Below, piece after piece: positions 46,252 through 54,305 of a stretch of 64,000 nucleotides of DNA. The notes beneath the pieces are model-generated. The model saw nothing but the letters and a program-made list of their open reading frames with translations, was not told where the DNA came from and made no database searches. The position numbers and the translations under genes were made by a program. This DNA comes from Opitutia bacterium (GTDB taxonomy: Bacteria; Verrucomicrobiota; Verrucomicrobiia; Opitutales; Opitutaceae): assembly GCA_947453695.1 (NCBI GenBank), contig CANGHW010000006.1, forward strand, positions 37,066 through 101,065, given 5' to 3'. Each line of letters starts with the position of its first letter. Positions within the stretch are counted from its first letter, which is position 1.

Positions 46252-47591
46252 TGCATCACGCCCGTGCGTCGTTCCGGTAGCGCCGCGCCGCTCGCCGCCC
46301 GCAACAACTCACGCCGCAGCCAGTCGAGCGCGGCGTTGACCGTGCGGACCTTCACGGTTTCGCGCGGACCGGGATAGTTTAGTTTCTTTGACCACACCCC
46401 GTGTGGCGCGTGCAGCGCGATGAAAATAGTGCCTACCGGATGCTGCGTCGCCCCGGTGCAAGGACCGGCGAAGCCGGTCACCGCCAACGCATAATCAGAC
46501 CCAAGTGTTTCCGCCGCGCCAGTTGCGAGGGCCACCGCACATTCGTCACTGACCGCACTGTGCTGCTGCAGGAGACATTCCGGCACATCGAGCAGCTGCA
46601 TTTTGGCATCATTGGTGTAGCACACTACGCCACCCGAGAAAAATTTGCATGCACCGTGCACGCCCGTGAACGCATTGGCGAGGAGTCCGCCTGTGGCTGT
46701 TTCTGCTACTGCCAGTGTCTTCTCCTGTGCCCGGAGCAGATCGCTCACGACTTTGGGCAGTGAGTCGTGCCCGTAGCACATCACATCCTCGCCCAGCAGA
46801 GCGCCGCACTCGCGGGCGATCACCTCGAGTTGCTCGTAACTCAATTTGCCGCTCGGCGAGCTCACCCGGCAATCCACCGCACCTTGGTGTGCGCAGAATG
46901 CCACGCTCAGCGCATCGCCATAACGGTCGAAGATCGGTTGCAATCGCGTCTCCAGCATTGATTCGCCAATCCCCGCCGTGCGGAGCTGCACATAGGCCTC
47001 ACGCTCTAACAACAATCCACGCGCAGCGAGCCGCGGCACGACCTGATCAAGAAACATCGGCTGTAGTTCGTTCGGCGGCCCAGGCAACATCACGAGCACC
47101 TTACCATCTTGCTCGACCCACAGGCCCGGAGCGGTGCCATTGGCATTCGGCAGCACTTCCCCGCGTTCGAAGCGGTCAGCCTGCTTCAGATTGTTATCGG
47201 TCATCTTGCGGCCAAGCCGCGAAAATCGCTCCGAGATCGCCTGCACGATGCCGGCATCCCGCACGAGCTTCTGACCGAGCACGGCTGCAATCGCTTCCCT
47301 TGTGCGATCGTCGCAAGTCGGCCCCAACCCACCGGTGGTAATCACCACGTCAGCCCGCGCCCAGCTTTCGCGAAACTGGGCGACGATATCGTCGGCATCG
47401 TCCGTGATCGTCACATTTCGCTTCAACGTCACCCCGCGCCGGCCGAGTTGCGCCCCCACAAATGTCAGGTGACCGTTAGCGGTCAGGCCAAGGAGGAGCT
47501 CATCACCCAGCGTGAGAAGTTCATAGCGCACCTGCGCGACTGGTTTGCGCGGGGAGGAACCCGGTGTTTCGGCGTTGGGAGAGGAGACCAT
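46248..47591 (-). CDS. cinA: CinA-family protein (NMN deamidase / ADP-ribose pyrophosphatase type)
   Basis: 447 residues from ATG 47591; longer starts run into the uvrC upstream region. The N-terminal COG1058 domain (ELLTLGDELLLGLTANGH, ITTGGLGPTCDDRTREAIA, MLPGPPNEL) is intact, and a C-terminal PncC-like domain follows from about 285 (FFSGGVVCYTNDAKMQLL, HSAVSDECAVALATGA, VTGFAGP, HPVGT). CinA proteins recycle the nicotinamide mononucleotide formed by DNA ligase. The usual AES-x-TGG motif reads AETATGG here, so the conserved Ser is Thr298. Divergent from uvrC, whose start is 37 bp away, and coupled to the cyanophycinase-like gene. Confidence 0.93.
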   Translation of the reverse strand: MVSSPNAETPGSSPRKPVAQVRYELLTLGDELLLGLTANGHLTFVGAQLGRRGVTLKRNVTITDDADDIVAQFRESWARADVVITTGGLGPTCDDRTREAIAAVLGQKLVRDAGIVQAISERFSRLGRKMTDNNLKQADRFERGEVLPNANGTAPGLWVEQDGKVLVMLPGPPNELQPMFLDQVVPRLAARGLLLEREAYVQLRTAGIGESMLETRLQPIFDRYGDALSVAFCAHQGAVDCRVSSPSGKLSYEQLEVIARECGALLGEDVMCYGHDSLPKVVSDLLRAQEKTLAVAETATGGLLANAFTGVHGACKFFSGGVVCYTNDAKMQLLDVPECLLQQHSAVSDECAVALATGAAETLGSDYALAVTGFAGPCTGATQHPVGTIFIALHAPHGVWSKKLNYPGPRETVKVRTVNAALDWLRRELLRAASGAALPERRTGVMQ

Positions 47592-47627
47592 GCTTGCGAG
47601 CGTGGAAATTAGGCAAATTATTCCAAA

Positions 47628-49148
47628 ATGCCAGCGTCCGAACCGGTAAATCTCAAAGAGAAGGTCCGTCACCTGCCCGACAAGCCCGGCGTTTACCTGA
47701 TGAAGGACCGCCTTGGTCGGATCATTTACGTCGGAAAAGCCAAGAGCTTGAAGAAACGGGTTTCGTCTTATTTTCAGCGGGGGCGCGCCCGGACGGTATC
47801 TCAGCCGAAGATCCGGGCGCTCATCGAGCTCATCGCCGACCTCGACACCATCGAGGTAAAGTCCGAACCCGAGGCCCTTTTGCTCGAAGGCAAACTCATC
47901 AAGCAGTGGCGTCCTCGCTACAATACCGACTTCACCGACGACAAACGCTTCCTCCTCGTGCGCGTCGATCTCGGGGAAGACCTCCCCCGCTTTCGCCTAA
48001 CGCGGATCAAAAAGGAAGATCGCTCGCGCTACTTCGGCCCCTTCGCACACAGCGGCCTCCTCCGCAAAACTCTCGCCCAGATGCGCCGTCAATTTGGCAT
48101 CCTGCTCGGCGACGGGACACCAGAAAAACTCCCGGACGGAACTTGGCGCCTGTATGACGACGTGCGCACCGAACTCTACGGTGCCGGCACCATTGTAACT
48201 CCGGAGAACTACCGCCAGCGCGTCGACGATGCGTGCACTTTTCTAGAAGGTAAATCCCGCGAATGGCTCGAAACCCTCCGCAGCGAAATGCTCTCAGCCG
48301 CCGGAAGGCAGGAGTTTGAGAAAGCCGCCGAGCTCCGCGACATCGTCTTTGCCCTCGAAAAGACCCTCGCGAAGACCCGGACCTTTGAGCGCATCGACCC
48401 TACGCGTCCCGCCGGGGACGAAGAGGCGCTCCAAACGCTCCAGGATGCGCTACGCCTACCCGGCCCCCCGCGCACCATGGAGTGCTTCGATATCTCGCAC
48501 ATTTCCGGCACGTTCGTCGTCGCGTCTATGGTGCACTTTGCGAATGGCCGACCCGATAAGAACGAATACCGCCGCTTCCAGATCAAGAGCTTCATCGGCA
48601 ACGACGACTACCGCGCAATGGAAGAGGTCGTCGGCCGTCGCTATCGCCGGCTGCGCGAGGAAGGTAAACTCTTCCCCGATTTAATCGTGATCGATGGTGG
48701 CAGGGGGCAAATCGGTGCCGCACTTAAGGCCTTTATTTCCCTCGATTCACTCCCGCCCGCGCTTATCGGCCTAGCGAAGCAGCACGAGACGATCATCTTT
48801 CCCGACGAACGTCCGCCGCTAAATCTCTCTCTCTCCCATCCCGGACTTCAGCTCCTCCAGCGTCTGCGTGACGAAGCGCATCGATTCGCCAACACTTACA
48901 ATGCCGATCTCCGCTCGCGCAAAATTCGCGAAAGCGTTCTGGATGATTTTCCGGGCTTGGGCGAAAAACGACGCGCTGCCCTGCTCGCGCACTTCGGGAG
49001 CATAGAAAAACTTCGGGCCGCCACCGTCGACGAAATCGCCGAAGTCGCTGGCTTTGGCGCCCGTATGGCGGAGGACCTACAGCATTTTCTCCACCGGCCA
49101 GACACTCCCTCCGGCGTCCGGGACACAAATAAGGACGAGGTCGTTTAG
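47628..49148 (+). CDS. uvrC: Excinuclease ABC subunit C
   Basis: 506 residues, shorter than the usual roughly 600. Nucleotide-excision-repair nuclease that makes both incisions with UvrA/UvrB. GIY-YIG domain: GVYLMKD at 21-27, YVGKAKSLKKR at 34-44. FGPF at 136-139. UvrB-binding UVR helix pair about 211-246. RNase H-like endonuclease with D288 (ECFDIS), D356 (VIDGG) and H418 (DEAHRF). A helix-hairpin-helix pair at 440-490 (FPGLGEKRRAALLAHFGS). The four cysteines normally found between FGPF and the UVR motif, reported to bind a 4Fe-4S cluster, are all absent; only C203 lies nearby. Divergent from cinA. Confidence 0.96.
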   Translation: MPASEPVNLKEKVRHLPDKPGVYLMKDRLGRIIYVGKAKSLKKRVSSYFQRGRARTVSQPKIRALIELIADLDTIEVKSEPEALLLEGKLIKQWRPRYNTDFTDDKRFLLVRVDLGEDLPRFRLTRIKKEDRSRYFGPFAHSGLLRKTLAQMRRQFGILLGDGTPEKLPDGTWRLYDDVRTELYGAGTIVTPENYRQRVDDACTFLEGKSREWLETLRSEMLSAAGRQEFEKAAELRDIVFALEKTLAKTRTFERIDPTRPAGDEEALQTLQDALRLPGPPRTMECFDISHISGTFVVASMVHFANGRPDKNEYRRFQIKSFIGNDDYRAMEEVVGRRYRRLREEGKLFPDLIVIDGGRGQIGAALKAFISLDSLPPALIGLAKQHETIIFPDERPPLNLSLSHPGLQLLQRLRDEAHRFANTYNADLRSRKIRESVLDDFPGLGEKRRAALLAHFGSIEKLRAATVDEIAEVAGFGARMAEDLQHFLHRPDTPSGVRDTNKDEVV

Positions 49149-49198
49149 CGTGACCTCCGCACTTCCCGCGCGCTCATTTTTCGGCTTCAACCATCGAC

Positions 49199-51697
49199 GT
49201 GTTAATCAGCTCTGAACGCCCGTCTATCCGGTGGCTTGCCCTCTTTAGCGCTTGGGTCGTCGTCGTCGCCTTCGCCCTTACGCATACGTTGGCATTTCGC
49301 GACTATATCAACCTGCTTAGTCGGGCCGGACAACGTTCGCCGGCGATTAATACCCCCTTGCAGCGAATTTTGCCCACCAACTATGCCGACGCACAAATGT
49401 GGGTGCGCTATGCACTCGATTTTGACCGAGGTGCACCTTGGCGCGTGCGCCATACGACGAAGGACAATGCCCCGTCTGGGCGCGAAGTGCATTGGAACTC
49501 CGCCTTTGCTCACTACGTGGCCGCCGCGGGACGCGTCCAATCAGCAGTAACCGACCAAGCTCTGCCGCTCGCCACCGAGGAAGCCGTCGCGTGGCTAAAT
49601 CTTCCACTACTCCTTGGCACAGTATTCTTTTTTTCCACTTGGATCACACGACGAGCCGGAGCAGGCGCGGGAGTATTGGCCGCATTGGGAATGTTAGGCA
49701 CAGAAGCATTTTACGCGGGATTCTCACCAAACTACGCCGACCACCATGGGGTTATTACCGCCGCTGGATTTGGGGTGGTGCTTGGCGCGATCGGCATGGG
49801 AGCTGGTTGGTGGCAAACGGGCGCTGCGATAGACGGAACCCTTGTTCCCTCTTCGCGAAACGAAGCCAAAAGTGCCGCCATCTTATCCGCGCTGTGCGGA
49901 GCAGTTGGAATGTGGTTCAGCGCCGCATCAACGATCCCGGCAATCGGACTCATCGGCGCGGCCGGCATCATCTCAATCTGGTGCTTTGGCCGCAGCCTAT
50001 CGGCGTCCGGCGCGCAGTTCGACGGAAGCCTATGGCGACTCTGGGGACGGCTCGGCGCAGCGGCGAGCGTGTGCTTCTACCTGCTCGAGTATGCCCCGAA
50101 CCATCTGGGGCTACGCCTCGAGGTAAATCACCCGATCTATGCCCTCGCTTGGTGGAGCGGAGCAGAAATCGTGGCGCTCCTCGCCGATCATCACCTCGCC
50201 GGCACGGGCGGGTTGCCCAAACCGTTGGGACGTCTCGCCATGTGCCTCGTGGCACTCGCAGTCGCGCCCCTCACCATCGCCCTCGGTGGTATTCATGTTT
50301 TCGTCGTGAGTGATCCCTTCGTGGCCAAAGTGCCGATGACGGTGGCCGAGGGACTTTCGCTGTTCGCGGCCAAGGACGTTTTCGGGTGGCAGGCTTTCTT
50401 TGGCTACGCCGGTTGGAACCTTCTCCCTGTGCCCGTTGCACTCTGGCTCATTTTTCGACGCACCACCCGCAGTCGATTTATCCTCGTTTTTTCCACCCTC
50501 GTGGCACTCGGTTTTGTGGTCCTCCTATTTTCGCAAGTCAGATGGTCTCTCGGGGCGAGCGGGCCCGTGCTCTGCCTACTCTTGATCGCGACTGCAACAG
50601 CTCTGGACAGCCGTTCCCCACGCACACGCTGGCTCGTGGTGGGAGCAATCGGCGGCCTGCTTTTTATTCCGACCGCAATCCGGAGAATATCCGTCGTCGA
50701 GGATACCGTCAGCGCCCGTCAGGCGGATCGCATGGATCTGCAACAAATTCTCTATCGAGATGCAGCGGCCGCGATACGTGCCTCCCAACCCCAGGGCGAC
50801 ATCGTGCTCCTCGCGAGCCCCAATGGCTCGTGCGGCATGGGCTACTATGGTCAGTTCAAAACCATCGGCACCCTCTATTGGGAAAACTATCGAGGGATGC
50901 GCACAGCGGCCGAGATTTTTTGCGCATCGGGTGAAGAATCAGCTCTGGAACTCGTGCGCTCCCACGGAATCACGCACATAGCCATGATCAGCGAGGAGAG
51001 CTTCCTCTCGCAGTTTTTCTCGATCCTGCATCCCGAGCTGCCACCGGAAGATTTGAGAAAAACGTTTGGCTACTCGCTCCTCGTAAAACAAACTCTCCCG
51101 CGCTGGTTGCGCCCCATCCCCTACAAGGCACCCACCGATGTCGCGATCCCGGATCTGCGGGTGATCCTCCTCCAAGTCGTGCCCGAACAGAAGGATTTCG
51201 AAGCCGTCTGGCATATCGGACGTGCTCAACTCGCCCTCGGCGAATTCGAGAACGCTACGCAAAGTTTCGTGCGATCCGCCGAGATGGTCCCTCCCGCCAA
51301 TCGAGCGGAACTTCTCCAGGCTTCAGCCAACGCCTGCTACCAATTCGACGCTCATGACGCTGCGCTCCGTCTCTACCGTCTGTCCCTCACCGCGGGAGAC
51401 AATGCCATCACTCGCGTGAACCTCGCCTGGCTGCTTGCGACCTCGCGCTTCGACCAAGTGCGCAATGGCGAAGAAGCCCTGAAGCTAGCCGAGCCTCTCG
51501 CCCGCAGCTATCCAGCGGATATCAACGTTTTGGCCGCACACGCTGCGGCCCTCGCCGAGACCAGTCGCTGGGAAGAAGCGAGCACCATCCTCGAGCGCGC
51601 ACGCGATCTCGCGCTCCGCAGCGGTGACAAAACATCCGCCGACGATTTCAGCGCCAGGCTAGAAGTATATCGGGCTCACAAGCCGTGGCGGCGCTGA
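49199..51697 (+). CDS. Polytopic STT3/AglB-like GT-C protein with C-terminal TPRs (copy 1)
   Basis: 832 residues from GTG 49199, 50 bp after uvrC. Residues 10-490 hold about 10-13 membrane helices; 500-650 is a soluble, probably periplasmic, domain; 660-820 is TPR-like. Motifs fit oligosaccharyltransferases of the STT3/AglB superfamily: NYADAQMW with D64 (first acidic loop), SGREVHW (like P-x-G-x-x-x-W in AglB), YADHHGV with DHH 181-183, and TVAE 381-384 (TIXE/SVSE-like, E384). The acceptor motif WWDYG is replaced by MGYYG (547-551), followed by TIGTLYWENYRGMRTAAEIF, which occupies the position of the AglB block after it. Family call is by eye; it could also be another GT-C membrane enzyme. 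Tandem paralogue follows. Confidence 0.8.
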   Translation: MLISSERPSIRWLALFSAWVVVVAFALTHTLAFRDYINLLSRAGQRSPAINTPLQRILPTNYADAQMWVRYALDFDRGAPWRVRHTTKDNAPSGREVHWNSAFAHYVAAAGRVQSAVTDQALPLATEEAVAWLNLPLLLGTVFFFSTWITRRAGAGAGVLAALGMLGTEAFYAGFSPNYADHHGVITAAGFGVVLGAIGMGAGWWQTGAAIDGTLVPSSRNEAKSAAILSALCGAVGMWFSAASTIPAIGLIGAAGIISIWCFGRSLSASGAQFDGSLWRLWGRLGAAASVCFYLLEYAPNHLGLRLEVNHPIYALAWWSGAEIVALLADHHLAGTGGLPKPLGRLAMCLVALAVAPLTIALGGIHVFVVSDPFVAKVPMTVAEGLSLFAAKDVFGWQAFFGYAGWNLLPVPVALWLIFRRTTRSRFILVFSTLVALGFVVLLFSQVRWSLGASGPVLCLLLIATATALDSRSPRTRWLVVGAIGGLLFIPTAIRRISVVEDTVSARQADRMDLQQILYRDAAAAIRASQPQGDIVLLASPNGSCGMGYYGQFKTIGTLYWENYRGMRTAAEIFCASGEESALELVRSHGITHIAMISEESFLSQFFSILHPELPPEDLRKTFGYSLLVKQTLPRWLRPIPYKAPTDVAIPDLRVILLQVVPEQKDFEAVWHIGRAQLALGEFENATQSFVRSAEMVPPANRAELLQASANACYQFDAHDAALRLYRLSLTAGDNAITRVNLAWLLATSRFDQVRNGEEALKLAEPLARSYPADINVLAAHAAALAETSRWEEASTILERARDLALRSGDKTSADDFSARLEVYRAHKPWRR

Positions 51698-51729
51698 CAG
51701 TGACCGACTCACCTGCTGGGTAACCCGCG

Positions 51730-54234
51730 ATGTTTGACGCCCCCGGAAACCGCCGTTCGTGGCCCCTACTCTTGGCCGGTTGGACCTTGGTTGCTGCACT
51801 CCTGCTGCTTCACACCGTCGCGGTGCGCGACTATGTGATGCTGATTGATTCGCAGGGCCTGCGCGGCGCGCCAGCCGCGGGAACGCCCATGCGCCACATT
51901 CTCCCGGTCACTTACGCCGACGCCCAGATGTGGGTATTGCATGCTCTCGACCTGCAGGAAAACGGCGGACTTCGAGTGCGAGCCACGGCACTCGATAATG
52001 CTCCATTAGGGCGCGAGGTGCACTGGAGCTCGTCCTTAGTTTGGTTGCTCGCCGGGACCGGAAAACTCCGTGCGATCGTGACCGGAGAACCCCTTCCCCT
52101 GGCCACGGAAAGAATGCTGCAGTGGCTCAACTGCGGGCTGCTGTTGGCCTTGGTGGCCGTATTCTCGATCTGGACTGCGCGGCGAGCGGGGACCGCCTCG
52201 GCACTTCTCGTCGCCTTGGGGATGGTAGGACACCGCGATTTCTACGAAGGGTTTTCCCCTTACTACGTCGATCACCACGGCCTGATTACCGCCGCAGTGT
52301 TTGGCCTTATGCTCGGCGCAATATTCATGGGTGGCGGGTGGTGGCGCGAGGCTGATTCAAGCAAACATCGACCGCTCATCCCCACGAGCGCCAAGGAAGC
52401 GCGGCAGGCTGCAGTCTATTCCGCCCTTTGCGGGGCTGCCGGACTTTGGATCAGCGCAGCATCGGTCATTCCTGCCATCGCATTTGTCGGGCTTGCCGGG
52501 GTGATCACGATCGCAGTGATGGGCCGAACGCCGAAAGCTACCGGCGGACATTTTTGTCCTGAGGTCTGGCGAGTATGGGGGCGCGTAGGCGGCGGGGCCG
52601 CTTTCGTTTTTTACCTCATCGAGTATGCGCCATCGCATTTCGGCCTCCGAATGGAGGTAAATCACCCGCTCTACGCTTTGGCGTGGTGGGGCGCAGGTGA
52701 GCTAATCGCTTGGTTTACAGAGTGGCACCTGGATCTGACCCCTACGTATCGCAAGCCTCACGTCGTGCGCCAACTTTGGCCGATTCTTGCCGTCGCGGCG
52801 GCTCCCACCGTGATCGCTTTCGGTGGTGTGAGCGTTTTTGCCGTCCGCGACCCATTTGTGGGCCGGCTGTCGAGTCATGTGCTCGAGGGTATGTCGCTAC
52901 CCGCCTTTTACCGCGCCGGGGGGTGGGATTCTCTTCGCCTCCATGTGAATGAATGCCTGCTACCGCTGATTCCGGCGGTCGCACTTTTGTTCATGCGCGA
53001 CCGATGCGCCCGTCTCCTTGTCGCGTTTACCCTCTGCGCCACCGTTTGCTTCCTCGCACTCGCCGGCTGGGAGGTTCGCTTCTGGCAAAACTCCGCTGGT
53101 CCCCAGCTCTGCCTCACACTCGTCACGGTAGGTTTGCTCGCCCAAACCCGCAGTGTCCGCTTCGGGCACATCCTGATCATCGCCACCGCAGCCGGCCTTT
53201 TTCTCCCCGCGGCCCTCGGTCGGGTGATGGATGTTCATGCTGCACTCCGTGCCCGTTCAGCTAACCGGCTCGATCTGGTGCCTCCGTTGCAGCGCGACCT
53301 CGCACGAGCGATTCGCCACTCTCAGCCCACGGGCGAAGTTGTTCTCCTCGCATGCCCGACCACCTCGACCGGCATCGGCTATTTCGGACGCTTCAAAACC
53401 ATCGGCACCCTCTTCTGGGAAAACTTCGCGGGGTTGCGCACGGCCGCGGAGATTTTTTCCACACCCAACGAAGCTGAAGCCCATGCGAAGATTCTGACCC
53501 AAGGCATCACGCACATCGTGCTGACGTCGGAGGAGGACTTCCTCCGCGATTTTTTCTCCCTGCTCCATCCCGACGCAGCTGCGGTCGAGTTTGAGCGCAC
53601 GTTTGGCTTCGCTCTCTTTCATAAACGCCAACTCCCGCTCTGGCTTCGACCTTTGCCCTACGCTCCTCCCCCCGATCTCCGTCACCCCGAACTCCGCGTG
53701 CTCGCACTCCAAGTCGTGCCGGACCAGACCCAGTCCGAGGCCCTCTATCACATCGCCCACACACAATTGCTGCTCGGCGAACGTGAGGGCGCCGAGAGGT
53801 CTTTGGTTGCCGGACTCGAACGGCTCAACCCAAGCGAGCGCGCCAACTACGCTCTTCGCGCGGGTAATCTCTGTTACCAACAAAATTTCCGCGCTGCAGC
53901 CGGTCGTCTCTATCGCATCGGCCTCACTTCTGGCGGTAATGCGACCCTCGCGCTGAATCTGGCCTGGCTGCTCGCCACCGATCCCGACCCCGCCGTGCGC
54001 CACGGCGGTGATGCTCTCATCTTGGCCCAACGCTGCGTGGATGCCCGGCCGGACGATTTCAACTGTCACAACACCCTCGCTGCTTCACTCGCCGAGAACG
54101 GACGCTTTGCAGAGGCTATCACGTCGGCCCGGCGTGCGCTCGAAATCGCGCGCAGCTCCAGCGATCCCGCGACTGTGACGATGCTTGATCGACGCCTAAA
54201 GTCCTACGAATCCGGCCAGCCATGGCGGCAGTGA
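51730..54234 (+). CDS. Polytopic STT3/AglB-like GT-C protein with C-terminal TPRs (copy 2)
   Basis: 834 residues from ATG 51730, 32 bp after copy 1, and closely similar along its whole length, so a tandem duplication. D64 in TYADAQMW and DHH at 181-183 (YYVDHHGL) are at the same residue numbers as in copy 1; GREVHW is also kept. The TIXE-like site reads SHVLEGMS, retaining the Glu. GIGYFGRFKTIGTLFWENFAG replaces the WWDYG region. The C-terminal TPR part (EALYHIAHTQLLLGEREGAERS, NLAWLLATDPDPAVRHGGDAL) ends in PWRQ, matching PWRR in copy 1. Likely membrane glycosyltransferases with a lipid-linked donor, transferring to a periplasmic acceptor; both donor and acceptor are unknown. Confidence 0.8.
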   Translation: MFDAPGNRRSWPLLLAGWTLVAALLLLHTVAVRDYVMLIDSQGLRGAPAAGTPMRHILPVTYADAQMWVLHALDLQENGGLRVRATALDNAPLGREVHWSSSLVWLLAGTGKLRAIVTGEPLPLATERMLQWLNCGLLLALVAVFSIWTARRAGTASALLVALGMVGHRDFYEGFSPYYVDHHGLITAAVFGLMLGAIFMGGGWWREADSSKHRPLIPTSAKEARQAAVYSALCGAAGLWISAASVIPAIAFVGLAGVITIAVMGRTPKATGGHFCPEVWRVWGRVGGGAAFVFYLIEYAPSHFGLRMEVNHPLYALAWWGAGELIAWFTEWHLDLTPTYRKPHVVRQLWPILAVAAAPTVIAFGGVSVFAVRDPFVGRLSSHVLEGMSLPAFYRAGGWDSLRLHVNECLLPLIPAVALLFMRDRCARLLVAFTLCATVCFLALAGWEVRFWQNSAGPQLCLTLVTVGLLAQTRSVRFGHILIIATAAGLFLPAALGRVMDVHAALRARSANRLDLVPPLQRDLARAIRHSQPTGEVVLLACPTTSTGIGYFGRFKTIGTLFWENFAGLRTAAEIFSTPNEAEAHAKILTQGITHIVLTSEEDFLRDFFSLLHPDAAAVEFERTFGFALFHKRQLPLWLRPLPYAPPPDLRHPELRVLALQVVPDQTQSEALYHIAHTQLLLGEREGAERSLVAGLERLNPSERANYALRAGNLCYQQNFRAAAGRLYRIGLTSGGNATLALNLAWLLATDPDPAVRHGGDALILAQRCVDARPDDFNCHNTLAASLAENGRFAEAITSARRALEIARSSSDPATVTMLDRRLKSYESGQPWRQ

Positions 54235-54235
54235 C

Positions 54236-54275
54236 GCTTCCCTTACGGCAGTGAAACGTTTTCCCACTGGGAAGC
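54236..54275 (+). other. Interrupted hairpin after the tandem GT-C genes
   Basis: GCTTCCC and GGGAAGC enclose a second stem CAGTG/CACTG one base after the stop of copy 2. No T-run follows, so a terminator role is uncertain; it separates the GT-C pair from the esterase gene. Confidence 0.35.
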
Positions 54276-54305
54276 CGACCTCCAGCCTGTTACCACCAAT
54301 TCTCC

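Noticed and set aside
47628..49148. Cho-type (UvrC homologue) endonuclease instead of UvrC
   Set aside because: Cho lacks the C-terminal RNase H-like nuclease and HhH domains, which are clearly present here.
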